Counted from the stretch's first letter, positions 1 through 8,653 are shown. The stretch: 17,957 nucleotides of DNA from Thermotogaceae bacterium (GCA_011043375.1 DQYP01000039.1:1-17957); one strand, 5' to 3'. Made by a program: numbers and translations. Notes: generated by a model from the sequence alone, not told the origin.

Positions 1-1059
1 ATATTGAAATTCGAAAAAGACTTGTCTGATTTAACTGTAAGGAGAGAGTTAGAAACAAAAAATCTTAGTGGAATGCAAAAAGATTTGGAAAATCTTCAAG
101 ACGAGGTTGAAGATATTCAGAAAAAAATCGATGAAATGGTGGCAAAAAACAACGGTTTAAATAAAGAATTGAATGATACGAGAACAAAATTGAAATCACT
201 CTCTGAAGAAACCAGAAAACTTAAGGATTTGGAAAAAGAGCGAAGTAAAGTTTCCAAAAAATTGGAGACTTTGAAGGAAGGTTATGAATTCTATTTGAAA
301 AGCAAATCAAAAGTGGATGAAATTCCCAAAATAGAAAAGAGAATCATAGATATCAAAGAGCGCATTGAAATCTACGAGTTAGAAATGCAAAGGCTTGAAA
401 AAGAAACCTCAGAACAGGACATAGATGAATTGGAAAATGAATTGTCAAAAATAGAAGAGGAAGTAGATAACTTGGACAAAGAGTTGAGAGAAACCATGGA
501 TAAAATTTCAGGTTTGAACGAGAAGAAAAAAAATCTTCAAAATGATTTAGAGAAAAGAGAAGAATTGCTGAAGAAACTTGAAAATGCAGTCAAAGAGAAA
601 AACATACTGAACGGAAAATTCGAACTACTCAATAAATATAGGAACAATATAAAGGAAATGGGAAATTTTGTTGTTAAGGAGATAACCAAAAGTGTCGGAA
701 AACTTGCAACAGAATATTACAGAAGATTAACCGGTAAATCTGAGAAGATTGTATGGTTATCTGAAAATTCCTATGAGGTTTACTTAGTAAATGATCGGAA
801 CAGAAGGGCTTATAGGATGTTATCAGGAGGAGAACAGATGAGCATTGCTATCGCCTTAAGATTAGCACTTGCGAAACTGTATTCGAATACGAGATTGTTG
901 ATATTGGATGAACCTACCTCCAATCTTGATCATGAGAAAAAGGAAGCCTTAGCCAATGCAATGAACGTTATGGTAAATGATTTAGATCAAGTTTTCATAG
1001 TAACTCACGATGAGCTATTCGCAGAAATGTCTCAGAATATCATCGACATTAAAGGTTAA
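1..1059 (+). CDS. sbcC: SbcC/Rad50-type SMC-like ATPase, C-terminal part (5' end outside window)
   Basis: The frame is open from the first base, so the gene begins upstream of the window; about 352 residues remain. Seen: roughly residues 1-215 are a charged Glu/Lys/Leu-rich coiled coil, followed by the C-terminal ABC half. That half has the signature MLSGGEQMSIA, the Walker B and D-loop LLILDEPTSNLD, and the switch histidine in VFIVTHDE. This order is that of the descending arm and C-terminal ATPase lobe of SbcC/Rad50 proteins, which with SbcD/Mre11 form a nuclease complex that processes DNA ends and hairpins in the cytoplasm. No CxxC zinc hook is visible in the part present; it would lie upstream. 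RecN or another SMC-like ATPase is the main alternative, but the signature and short C-terminus fit SbcC better. An sbcD gene may lie just upstream, outside the window. Confidence 0.85.
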   Translation: MLKFEKDLSDLTVRRELETKNLSGMQKDLENLQDEVEDIQKKIDEMVAKNNGLNKELNDTRTKLKSLSEETRKLKDLEKERSKVSKKLETLKEGYEFYLKSKSKVDEIPKIEKRIIDIKERIEIYELEMQRLEKETSEQDIDELENELSKIEEEVDNLDKELRETMDKISGLNEKKKNLQNDLEKREELLKKLENAVKEKNILNGKFELLNKYRNNIKEMGNFVVKEITKSVGKLATEYYRRLTGKSEKIVWLSENSYEVYLVNDRNRRAYRMLSGGEQMSIAIALRLALAKLYSNTRLLILDEPTSNLDHEKKEALANAMNVMVNDLDQVFIVTHDELFAEMSQNIIDIKG

Positions 1060-1214
1060 TCACGAAATTTTGAACATTTTTTCGAGATAATTGTCAAAAT
1101 AGTGGGTTATGGGGTCAAGGAGTTTTAAGAAATATTCTGATTCTTTTCATGCCTTTTGAATCTTGCACTGTATGCTCTTTCCTAATCCATCGAGAATTCA
1201 AGAAGGTGAATTAT

Positions 1215-3029
1215 ATGGCTCTCGCAGTTTATAAAGAGACCGAAAGCATTTCAAAAGGACTCTTGAATTTTCTATCTGAAAAAGCGCCCCCCAATTTCAA
1301 ATTGAAACAACTCAACAATCTTGAAAAATCCACCACGATTCCTGAGGATATCGTAGTACTTGATCCCGAAAACATGAAAGAAAGTGACTATAAAACTCTT
1401 CGGACCAGTGGGAAAATAATAAATCTTTGGAGTGTAAAAAAACTGAAAAATTTTCTGATAAACCCTGAAAATGAAATCCCTTCTCTCAATCTAAAAAAAA
1501 CCGTGGATATCGTATATGCGAGTGATTTAGAACCAACCAGGGTTATCGAAGAAGGCGTAATAAATCTGCTGAATGCAAAGGATCATGGATATGTGGTATA
1601 TCTTGACAAAAATGAAAAAATGGCAACAACTAATAAGCTTCTCTTGATCAACAATTTCATAAGTTTACTCACCAAAAGATTTCCACAGATGAAGCAGCTC
1701 GACAAGATATCCAGAACCATCATGATGGCTAAATTTTTTATGGACAATTTTCCTAATAGCCAGGTTGATATCTTAGAAAAGTTGGGGAAAATATGTGCGG
1801 AATTGGCACTTTTGAGGTATAAAGTTCAAACGGGTGAGATAACTCTGGGAACTGATGGTGAAACCTCTCTTTCCGAAATAACGGTCGAATTGGAGAGGAT
1901 ACATGAATATCTCGATAGAATCTTTGAGGATCTCTTCGATAATATGTTCTTTACATTCATGAGTCAATTTGTTTCTTCTCCTCAATTAGAAAGTAATTTG
2001 GTAGGAGATTTTCTGAAATTCTTCACATCGATGAGTTCCAAAGTGGATGCTGCAAGCAAAAACTTTAGGATCCTAAAAACCGGAAAATACAATTTGAAGA
2101 AGCTGATAAAACAGCTCCAGGTATCACATAAAGAAAAAAAAGAAACGATGAAAAATTATAGATCTCTGTACAAAAAAAATCTCAGAATTTTTAAAATACA
2201 TCCTTCAACCATCAATAGATCGCTAATCGATGAGTTTGCTGGCCTGGTGATATTTCTGGAAGGACTTAGAAAAACTATAGAGAGCCAATTAGAGCTCATG
2301 AATGTATTCAGTAATGTTCCAAAGATAGTTTGGGGAATTGGAGAGCTATCCGAACTGATATTTGTGGATCTCAAGTTCTTAATTTCAAAATTGAGAAAAC
2401 TCTATCAAGCATCTCCAACCTTTGTTCAAGTCCGTGGTGACATAGTTCTAAACAAATTCGATGGTCCAGGGGGGTTGATAGAAAAATGGGGAACAGCAGT
2501 CAAAGTATTTAGAGAATACAATCAGCGATATAGTGGTGAAAATATCAAGGATATATTGACTTCGATTTCAAGAATATTGGGTGCTTTTCACCAAAACATC
2601 TTAGAGACACTCCAGTATTTTCAAAGAGATATAACGATCATGAACATAACGGAATACACTATACAAACGAGTGATCTGATTTTGAGAATTTCATCGCAGA
2701 AAATCGATATATCTCAACAAGAAATGAGAAGACTTCACAAAGAACTAACGTTACACATAATTATGATTTTTAAAAAGCTAATGATTCTCATATCGGAGAA
2801 CCGAGAAATAAGTAAACAAAAAAATGCAAGGATTTTAGCCGCATGGGAATACATAAAGGAAAAGGTAAAAGTGGGGTCAAAAGAAGAACGAAGAAAAAAG
2901 TTTGTCAAAACATTTGAAATAATCACCATACTGTTTCTCATAGCTATTTTAATGTATCTGACAACAGGAGATTTTTGGATCCCCAAATTCAAAGAATTTC
3001 TTATGAACTTACTCAGTTATCTGAGATGA
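1215..3029 (+). CDS. Unrecognised protein with C-terminal membrane anchor (604 aa)
   Basis: I do not recognise this family. The ATG at 1215 is chosen because AAGGTG lies six bases upstream; an in-frame ATG at 1149 would add 22 residues but has no ribosome binding site. Seen: no N-terminal signal peptide, a largely helical, Lys/Glu/Ile-rich body with several likely amphipathic helices, a very basic stretch just before the end (EERRKKFVK), then one hydrophobic segment at about residues 569-583 and a short tail. This suggests a cytoplasmic protein tethered to the inner membrane by its C-terminus. It follows the SbcC-type gene on the same strand after a 155-base gap and precedes pgk-tpi, which has its own promoter. 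No catalytic motif was seen. A role in the envelope or in organising a membrane-bound complex is possible but not shown. Confidence 0.7.
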   Translation: MALAVYKETESISKGLLNFLSEKAPPNFKLKQLNNLEKSTTIPEDIVVLDPENMKESDYKTLRTSGKIINLWSVKKLKNFLINPENEIPSLNLKKTVDIVYASDLEPTRVIEEGVINLLNAKDHGYVVYLDKNEKMATTNKLLLINNFISLLTKRFPQMKQLDKISRTIMMAKFFMDNFPNSQVDILEKLGKICAELALLRYKVQTGEITLGTDGETSLSEITVELERIHEYLDRIFEDLFDNMFFTFMSQFVSSPQLESNLVGDFLKFFTSMSSKVDAASKNFRILKTGKYNLKKLIKQLQVSHKEKKETMKNYRSLYKKNLRIFKIHPSTINRSLIDEFAGLVIFLEGLRKTIESQLELMNVFSNVPKIVWGIGELSELIFVDLKFLISKLRKLYQASPTFVQVRGDIVLNKFDGPGGLIEKWGTAVKVFREYNQRYSGENIKDILTSISRILGAFHQNILETLQYFQRDITIMNITEYTIQTSDLILRISSQKIDISQQEMRRLHKELTLHIIMIFKKLMILISENREISKQKNARILAAWEYIKEKVKVGSKEERRKKFVKTFEIITILFLIAILMYLTTGDFWIPKFKEFLMNLLSYLR

Positions 3030-3035
3030 CCATAA

Positions 3036-3064
3036 TTGTGAATTTTTTCTCTTTTTGATATAAT
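3036..3064 (+). promoter_or_regulatory. Sigma-A-type promoter of pgk-tpi
   Basis: TTGTGA at 3036-3041 and a perfect TATAAT at 3059-3064 are separated by 17 bases. Transcription would start near 3071, giving a leader of about 32 bases before the GTG start at 3103. It lies in the short gap after the anchored-protein gene, so pgk-tpi can be expressed independently of upstream genes. Confidence 0.8.
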
Positions 3065-3102
3065 CAATTTGAACAAAACTCTTATCGAAGGGGGTATTGA
3101 GC

Positions 3103-5064
3103 GTGGAAAAACTGACAATAAAGGATGTCGATCTCAAAGGAAAGCGAGTCTTGATGAGAGTCGATTTCAATGTTCCGCTCAACAAAGAAACAGGTGAAGT
3201 TGCCGACGACACCAGAATAAAAGCCGCATTGCCAACCATAAAATACGCAGTGGATCAGGGAGCCAAGGTCATTCTCATGTCACATCTTGGAAGACCAAAA
3301 GGTGAAAAAAAACCAGAATACAGCTTAAAACCAGTTTCTAAAAGATTGTCTGAACTTCTTGGAATCGAAGTAAAAATGGCACCTGATCTTGTAGGACCAG
3401 AAGTGAAAAAAATGGTTGATGAATTGAAAGATGGTGAAGTTTTGTTGCTTGAGAATACAAGGTTTCACCCTGGAGAAACGAAAAACGATCCTGAACTTGC
3501 GAAAGAACTCGCAACATATGCAGATATACACGTGAACGATGCCTTTGGTACGGCTCACAGGGCTCATGCTTCGAACGTTGGAGTGGCTCAATATCTTCCA
3601 AGTGTTGCTGGATTTCTAATGGAAAAGGAGATCTCTGCACTTGGGAAGGTTGTTGAAAATCCTGAAAAACCTTTTGCGGTTGTCATGGGAGGAGCAAAAG
3701 TATCGGATAAAATTGGAGTTATAGAGAACCTTCTTGAAAAAGCAGATGTTTTCTTGATTGGTGGAGCGATGATGTTCACTTTTTGGAAGGCTCTTGGTTA
3801 CAAAACAGGGAACTCACTCGTTGAGGAAGACAAATTGGATTTAGCAAAGCAGCTTCTCGAGAAGGCAAAGGACAAAGGTATTGACTTCGTTGTTCCAACC
3901 GATGCAGTAATAGCTCAGGAGATGAAAGCTGGTGTTGAAAAGAAGATCGTGAGTATGGAAGAAGGGGTACCGGAAGGTTGGATGGGTTTAGATATAGGCC
4001 CAAAAACTATAGAACTCTTCAAAGATAAGCTTAAAAATGCGAGAACGGTTGTCTGGAATGGGCCAATGGGTGTGTTCGAGATAGACGATTTTGCAAAGGG
4101 AACGGAGGAAGTGGCAAAATATCTGGCTCAATTGGATGCTATGGTTGTCATCGGTGGAGGAGATAGTGCAGCTGCTATAAATAAATTCGGATTGCAAAAT
4201 GAGGTTACCCATGTATCGACAGGTGGTGGAGCATCCTTAGAATTCTTAGAAGGTAAAGAACTGCCAGGTGTAAAATCCATTGCAGACAAAGGCAAAAAAA
4301 AAAGGAGACTCTTGATAGCTGGTAATTGGAAAATGAACAAGACCAATTCCGAAGCGGAAAGTTTTGTGAGAAGAATCGTCCAATTGATTGGGGGATCGGA
4401 TGAACATATCGAAGTTGCTATGTGTCCAGCATTTACAGCTCTCTCTACAGTGGTAGAACTCACCAGAGGAACGCAAATATCAGTTGGAGCACAGAACATG
4501 TATCCGGAAGACTCTGGTGCTTTCACCGGTGAAATATCACCCATCATGCTCAAGGATATAGGAGTTGATTATGTAATAATAGGACATTCAGAAAGAAGAA
4601 AATACTTCAAAGAAGACGATGAATTCATCAATAAGAAACTGAAGGTAGCGTTAAAACATGATCTAACCCCTATACTGTGTGTTGGTGAGGTATTGGAAGA
4701 AAGGGAAAAGAGTTTGACTTTCTGCGTCTTGGAGAATCAATTGAGAAGGGATCTCGATGGAATAAGTGAAGACGATGTAGAGAAAATCGTGATAGCATAT
4801 GAACCAGTTTGGGCAATAGGTACAGGAAGAGTCGCTACACCAGCTCAAGCACAAGAAGCGATAAAATTCATAAGGGATCTTTTGGCAAAGATGTATTCAA
4901 GGGAAGTTGCAGAGAAAGTCCGGATACTCTACGGTGGTAGTATAAAACCCAACAACTTTCTTGGAATAATCATTCAACCAGATATAGATGGTGGATTGGT
5001 AGGTGGAGCGAGTTTAAAGGAATCATTCGCAGAACTTGTTGAAATAGCAAGAAAGGTTGTTTGA
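3103..5064 (+). CDS. pgk-tpi: Bifunctional phosphoglycerate kinase / triosephosphate isomerase fusion (653 aa)
   Basis: This protein carries two glycolytic activities: ATP-forming transfer from 1,3-bisphosphoglycerate, and interconversion of dihydroxyacetone phosphate and glyceraldehyde 3-phosphate. Residues 1 to about 395 are PGK (VDFNVP 20-25, GGAKVSDK 196-203, GGGDS 351-355, STGGGA 372-377). Residues about 402-653 are TIM, with Asn408 and Lys410 in GNWKMNK, His495 in IIGHSE, Glu567 in AYEPVWAIGTG and the phosphate loop YGGS 610-613. The GTG at 3103 is preferred over the TTG at 3097: AGGGGGT at 3089-3095 is seven bases from GTG but only one from TTG, and the resulting start MEKLTIKDVDLKG parallels the T. 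maritima protein as I recall it. The family is known from T. maritima, where free PGK and a PGK-TIM fusion coexist and the two reading frames overlap. Here the fusion is in frame, with an A10 run at the junction. Confidence 0.97.
   Translation: MEKLTIKDVDLKGKRVLMRVDFNVPLNKETGEVADDTRIKAALPTIKYAVDQGAKVILMSHLGRPKGEKKPEYSLKPVSKRLSELLGIEVKMAPDLVGPEVKKMVDELKDGEVLLLENTRFHPGETKNDPELAKELATYADIHVNDAFGTAHRAHASNVGVAQYLPSVAGFLMEKEISALGKVVENPEKPFAVVMGGAKVSDKIGVIENLLEKADVFLIGGAMMFTFWKALGYKTGNSLVEEDKLDLAKQLLEKAKDKGIDFVVPTDAVIAQEMKAGVEKKIVSMEEGVPEGWMGLDIGPKTIELFKDKLKNARTVVWNGPMGVFEIDDFAKGTEEVAKYLAQLDAMVVIGGGDSAAAINKFGLQNEVTHVSTGGGASLEFLEGKELPGVKSIADKGKKKRRLLIAGNWKMNKTNSEAESFVRRIVQLIGGSDEHIEVAMCPAFTALSTVVELTRGTQISVGAQNMYPEDSGAFTGEISPIMLKDIGVDYVIIGHSERRKYFKEDDEFINKKLKVALKHDLTPILCVGEVLEEREKSLTFCVLENQLRRDLDGISEDDVEKIVIAYEPVWAIGTGRVATPAQAQEAIKFIRDLLAKMYSREVAEKVRILYGGSIKPNNFLGIIIQPDIDGGLVGGASLKESFAELVEIARKVV
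4294..4307 (+). other. Slippery A10 run plus GGAG at the PGK/TIM junction
   Basis: Ten consecutive A (4294-4303) encode Lys398-Lys400 in the zero frame and run straight into GGAG, making an internal AAAGGAG Shine-Dalgarno-like sequence at 4301-4307. After a -1 shift the ribosome meets TAA at 4323, giving a PGK of about 407 residues. After a +1 shift it meets TGA at 4313, giving about 403 residues. Both are close to the size of a free PGK. An in-frame TTG at 4312, four bases after GGAG, could in principle start a TIM of 250 residues. Polymerase slippage on the A run would have the same effect as ribosomal shifting. Confidence 0.6.
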
Positions 5065-5086
5065 TCACTTCCATCAATTTGAATTT

Positions 5087-5120
5087 CAAAAAAGGCAGAT
5101 CAGACGGTCTGCCTTTTTTG
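5087..5120. terminator. Bidirectional intrinsic terminator between pgk-tpi and the converging operon
   Basis: A perfect 13-bp stem (5087-5099 pairs with 5108-5120, core AAGGCAGA/TCTGCCTT) surrounds an 8-base loop. The A-rich left arm and T-rich right arm provide a T tract on either strand. It lies 22 bases after the pgk-tpi stop. On the minus strand the TGA stop of the MFS transporter falls in the loop and one arm is coding, so the two converging units share one compact terminator. Confidence 0.9.
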
Positions 5121-6377
5121 TTGTTCTATTGGTTCTTTAACTGTGAGAAGTATCAACCACCCAGCTATGAAAAAACCAAGTAGAGAGAAAACTCCATTTC
5201 TTGGAGAAGAGGTGAACTGTGATACCAAACCGAATATAAACGGACCAAATATAGTCGCAAATTTTTCAGAGATACTGAAAAAAGAGTAAAACTCCGCCGA
5301 TTTCTCCTTGGGAATCAACGTGGCGTATAACGATCTGCTGAGAGCTTGGATCCCACCTTGTCCGATTGCAACCATGACTGCGAGTATCCAAAATTCCAAA
5401 GCGTTGTCCATAAAATAAGCCCAAACAGTTATAAAGCAGTATAATGCTATTGTCACATATATGGTCCTCTTCGTTGTTGACTTTGTTGCAATCTTTCCAA
5501 ATATCATTGAAAACGGGAAAGCAACGAACTGCACAAGAAGTATAGCTCCCATTAGATGAATAGTTCCTATACCTATTTCACGGCCATATATGGCAGCCAT
5601 TTTTATTATCGTTCCAACACCATCTATGTATAACCAAAAGGCGAGTAAAAATTTAAACAGTTCTTTGTATTTCCTGACCTCAGAAAAAGTTTTTTTCAAT
5701 CTTTTGAATGGCAAAGAAAAATAATCACCAACGCCCAGTTTTTCAATAGGATTTTTCTCTTCTTTTATGTTCTTAAAAAACGGTATGGAAAAAACAAACC
5801 ACCAAATTCCAACGGTTATAAAAGATACCCTCGTTGCTGTTGTAGAATTTGGTAACATGAAAAACTTTGGAAATTGTATCATCAATATATTCAAAACTAA
5901 AAGTAATCCTCCTCCAAGGTAACCCATGGCAAAACCCAGGGAGGAGACCCAAGCCAACTCTTTTCGTGGAGCTATATGTGGTAAAAATGAATCGTAGAAA
6001 ACCAAACTCGCAGAAAAACCTATGTTGGCGATCACATATATGATGGAGCACAATAACCAATCACCAGTTTGTACGAAATACAAAAGGGCAGTAAAAGAAG
6101 AACCGAGTAATATGAAAAAACTCATAAATTTCTTCTTAGAAGAGGTGTAATCCGCTAAAGCACCAAGTAAAGGAACAATAATGGCGGTGATCAACATTGC
6201 GATTGACTGTGTGTATCCCCAATAGCTCACTGCTAATCCTTCTCTCAAATTTTTCGCCGCTACGTCGTTGTAATATATTGGTAATACAACTGCCATTATG
6301 GTGGTTGCAAAGGCAGAATTTGCCCAGTCATACATTACCCAAGACCAAATAATTTTATTTTTCTTTCGTTCTTTCAC
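5100..6377 (-). CDS. MFS transporter of the Atg22/UMF1 type (425 aa)
   Basis: An inner-membrane transporter with about twelve hydrophobic segments. The N-terminal motif YDWANSAF (residues 16-23) followed by a first membrane helix ending in PIYY is typical of the UMF1 (YxiO-like, Atg22-related) group of the major facilitator superfamily. These are thought to export small molecules, amino acids in the yeast vacuolar member, but the bacterial substrates are largely unknown. The loop after helix 2 has GALADYTSSKKK, the usual MFS cytoplasmic-loop pattern. The start is GTG (6377-6375) with AGGGGGT about seven bases upstream. It is the last gene of the minus-strand operon, 44 bases after the protease gene, and ends inside the shared terminator. 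Length matches the family. The substrate cannot be inferred from context. Confidence 0.88.
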   Translation of the reverse strand: MKERKKNKIIWSWVMYDWANSAFATTIMAVVLPIYYNDVAAKNLREGLAVSYWGYTQSIAMLITAIIVPLLGALADYTSSKKKFMSFFILLGSSFTALLYFVQTGDWLLCSIIYVIANIGFSASLVFYDSFLPHIAPRKELAWVSSLGFAMGYLGGGLLLVLNILMIQFPKFFMLPNSTTATRVSFITVGIWWFVFSIPFFKNIKEEKNPIEKLGVGDYFSLPFKRLKKTFSEVRKYKELFKFLLAFWLYIDGVGTIIKMAAIYGREIGIGTIHLMGAILLVQFVAFPFSMIFGKIATKSTTKRTIYVTIALYCFITVWAYFMDNALEFWILAVMVAIGQGGIQALSRSLYATLIPKEKSAEFYSFFSISEKFATIFGPFIFGLVSQFTSSPRNGVFSLLGFFIAGWLILLTVKEPIEQQKRQTV

Positions 6378-6421
6378 AACCGATACCCCCTATCCCTCTT
6401 ATGAATGAAGTTTCAATATTA

Positions 6422-7276
6422 TTACCGATTTCTGGTGGTGTCATTTTCAGAAGCTTTGTATGGAATTGGAATGTACTGAACCGATGGTCTTCTTTGTCCT
6501 GTTTGCTTGTACAAATCCATGAGCTTGTAAACTTCTTCAGGCATGTTCGTATTGACCTTTAATCCCAATTCCTTCAGTTTTTCGTAATCAAGTGGATAAT
6601 CGTGAGTCCAATAACCATTGCAGAGTTTATCTGCGACTTCTTTTGCCTTCGAATCTTCCAGCTTATCTTTTAAAAGATCATGAATGAATTCCTTTACCTG
6701 TCTTATCGCCTTTTCAGAAATATCAGCAAGAATCAGAGTTTGATCATCAATCTCGTTTATATCCTTTTTTTCAAGTATCTTGAGTATGGAAGGAGCCGGA
6801 AAATTACCTATTTGTGGATCCAATGGCCCTAACACAGCGTTCTCATCCATCACAATCTCATCAGCAGCCAAAGCTATCAATGTGCCACCGGACATAGCAT
6901 AGTGTGGAACAAAAACTGTGACTTTTCCCTTGTGTTTTTTCAAAGCCTGCGCTATTTGTTCCGCTGCCAAGACTAATCCACCAGGTGTATGAATAACCAT
7001 ATCTATTGGCATGTTTTCTGGTGTCAATTTTATCGCCCTCAAAATCTCTTCTGAATCTTCGATATCTATAAATTTTCTCATTGCAAACCCAAAAAAACTC
7101 ATGGATTCCATTCTATGTATGAGTGTTATAACTCTGCTCTTTCTTTTTCTTTCAATGCTTCTGATTAATGAATCTCTCGCAGATTGAAGCAAGTTATTTT
7201 TGAAAAAAGGTATGAATAAAGACAATATGATCAACATCCAAAAAATCTGGAATATGACGCTACTGACGTTTAACAT
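6422..7276 (-). CDS. Membrane-anchored SDH/ClpP-fold serine protease (284 aa)
   Basis: A single hydrophobic helix (about residues 7-27) is followed by a basic region and then a ClpP/crotonase-like core. Visible motifs are HTPGG (96-100), expected to line the oxyanion hole, YAMSGGT with Ser129 as the probable nucleophile, and GPLDPQIG (150-157). This is the pattern of the SDH proteinase family (Pfam SDH_protease), distant relatives of SppA and archaeal membrane protease 1510-N. The fold and serine are well supported; the general base is not certain from sequence alone. The protein probably sits on the inner membrane and may degrade membrane-associated peptides or damaged proteins. The ATG at 7276 has GGGAGG about ten bases upstream, overlapping the end of the preceding gene, which suggests co-translation with the GlmL-like gene. 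Confidence 0.85.
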   Translation of the reverse strand: MLNVSSVIFQIFWMLIILSLFIPFFKNNLLQSARDSLIRSIERKRKSRVITLIHRMESMSFFGFAMRKFIDIEDSEEILRAIKLTPENMPIDMVIHTPGGLVLAAEQIAQALKKHKGKVTVFVPHYAMSGGTLIALAADEIVMDENAVLGPLDPQIGNFPAPSILKILEKKDINEIDDQTLILADISEKAIRQVKEFIHDLLKDKLEDSKAKEVADKLCNGYWTHDYPLDYEKLKELGLKVNTNMPEEVYKLMDLYKQTGQRRPSVQYIPIPYKASENDTTRNR

Positions 7277-7291
7277 CTGTCTCTTTCCTCC

Positions 7292-8650
7292 CTAATTCAA
7301 ACTTTTTATATCCATCTTCAAAAGCTTCATTGCACTTTCTTTATCAACCAGTGATATAACCCCGATCGGCGCAAAAATATACATGGAATCGTACATCAAC
7401 TTGATATTTTCCTTCGGTAAAAGTTTATTTGGAAACTTAACTGATAGTGTCTTTATTTGTTTCAAAACTTCTCCGTTGTATTTGGAGCGTGAAAGTACTC
7501 CACCGGTACCGAAAATATATTTTACAGCTGTCAGATCTTTTCCTTCAGCAACATCCATCCTACCACTGGGACCATATATATATCTCTTGCTTCCCGCATG
7601 CCTTAAAATAGCGTTTGACAAGCAATACTTTGCAAGCTCAACAATGAACTTCTCAATCTTTTCGTTTTCAGGGTAAGGTGATATTTTCTTGAGAAGAACA
7701 TCAGGATTCTCAAATTTGGATTTGAGTTCATCCTCCATATAAGAGGCGACTATTTTTGAGTTAATGAAAACCCCTAAATCTCCTTCAACAGTTCTTTTAG
7801 ACCTTGGTTCAGGTGATATCAATATTTTCTGTATCTCGAAGCTCCCATCCGTTACCGAATCAACATCCGTCGTTGCTCCACCAATATCAACGGTCATCAC
7901 ATCTCCAAATATCTCCGAGAGTAGTTCAGTAGTTATCATAACGGCGGCAGGTGTTGGTATTATCTTGCCATCGACAAGCCCATCGAGTTTTTCCATTCCA
8001 GGTCCCTTTATTATATGTTTTGAAAAAACGCTTTGAATTACTTTGCGGGCGGGGTCAACGTTTAAAACATCAACCTTTGGATAGACGTTTTCCGTTATTA
8101 TAACCTCTTTTCCGGCTTCTTCGAGAGTTTTCTTTACCTTCGTCGCAGCCGCCTTATTACCGGCAAAAACAATGGGAGAATTCACGGAGGATTGTGCGAA
8201 TACCTTTGCATTGTGTATCACTGTTTCACTTTCACCGTAATCTACCCCACCTGCAAGTATAACTATGTTAGGATTTATTTTCTCAATCTCTTTTATGTCA
8301 TCTTCCTTGATCCTTCCTGCTGTCACAAACTTCAAAACAGCTCCAGCACCAAGCGCGGCTTCTTTGGCTGCTCTAACCGTCATATCGTACACAAGACCAT
8401 GAACTGTCATTTTTAAGCCACCAGCCGCACTACTGGTAGCATAGAATTTATTCCAATCGAGATTTTTATCTTTCAATTTCTTTTTTATCTCTCTGAGCGC
8501 TTTTTCCAAACCGATGGTTACATCCCCAAGATTTATGGTAGTATAATGTTCAGCTTGAGCTACCAGTTTTGGTGAATCTCCAATACCAACGAAAGCACTC
8601 ACAATAGTTGTTGTGCTACCTATTTCAGCTGTTATTAAATCCACTTTCAT
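7292..8650 (-). CDS. GlmL/MutL-family ASKHA ATPase (452 aa)
   Basis: This protein belongs to the group annotated as GlmL or MutL (Pfam MutL, unrelated to the mismatch-repair protein), accessory proteins found with adenosylcobalamin-dependent glutamate mutase and aminomutases and thought to reactivate them. The actin/Hsp70-like nucleotide fold shows as the phosphate-1 loop AEIGSTTT (8-15), a conserved block ILAGGVDYGE (131-140) and the phosphate-2 loop VDIGGATTDV (254-263). Family length is about 450-460, so it is complete. The ATG at 8650 follows the YqeY stop by three bases (TGA TCT ATG), implying translational coupling. No cobalamin-dependent mutase gene is present in the window, so its client is unknown here. 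It may serve a mutase elsewhere, or a different role within this operon. Confidence 0.88.
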   Translation of the reverse strand: MKVDLITAEIGSTTTIVSAFVGIGDSPKLVAQAEHYTTINLGDVTIGLEKALREIKKKLKDKNLDWNKFYATSSAAGGLKMTVHGLVYDMTVRAAKEAALGAGAVLKFVTAGRIKEDDIKEIEKINPNIVILAGGVDYGESETVIHNAKVFAQSSVNSPIVFAGNKAAATKVKKTLEEAGKEVIITENVYPKVDVLNVDPARKVIQSVFSKHIIKGPGMEKLDGLVDGKIIPTPAAVMITTELLSEIFGDVMTVDIGGATTDVDSVTDGSFEIQKILISPEPRSKRTVEGDLGVFINSKIVASYMEDELKSKFENPDVLLKKISPYPENEKIEKFIVELAKYCLSNAILRHAGSKRYIYGPSGRMDVAEGKDLTAVKYIFGTGGVLSRSKYNGEVLKQIKTLSVKFPNKLLPKENIKLMYDSMYIFAPIGVISLVDKESAMKLLKMDIKSLN

Positions 8651-8653
8651 AGA

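Noticed and set aside
1149..1214. 22-residue N-terminal extension of the membrane-anchored protein
   Set aside because: There is no Shine-Dalgarno sequence before the ATG at 1149, while the ATG at 1215 has AAGGTG at six bases; the extension also contains an unlikely Cys-rich start.
1060..1214. Gap between the SbcC-type gene and the membrane-anchored protein gene
   Set aside because: I looked for a promoter and a terminator; TTGTCA at 1091 has no -10 box at a suitable distance and no convincing hairpin is present, so nothing is annotated.
3012..3025. CTCAG-TTAT-CTGAG hairpin at the end of the membrane-anchored protein gene
   Set aside because: The 5-bp stem is inside the coding end and is not followed directly by a T tract; too weak to call a terminator.
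3097..3102. TTG start for PGK-TIM two codons earlier
   Set aside because: The AGGGGGT ribosome binding site is only one base from this TTG but seven from the GTG at 3103, and the GTG start matches the T. maritima N-terminus as remembered.
4128..4553. 141-codon open frame on the minus strand inside pgk-tpi
   Set aside because: It is a mirror of a strongly conserved coding region, its translation has no recognisable domain, and it lacks a ribosome binding site.
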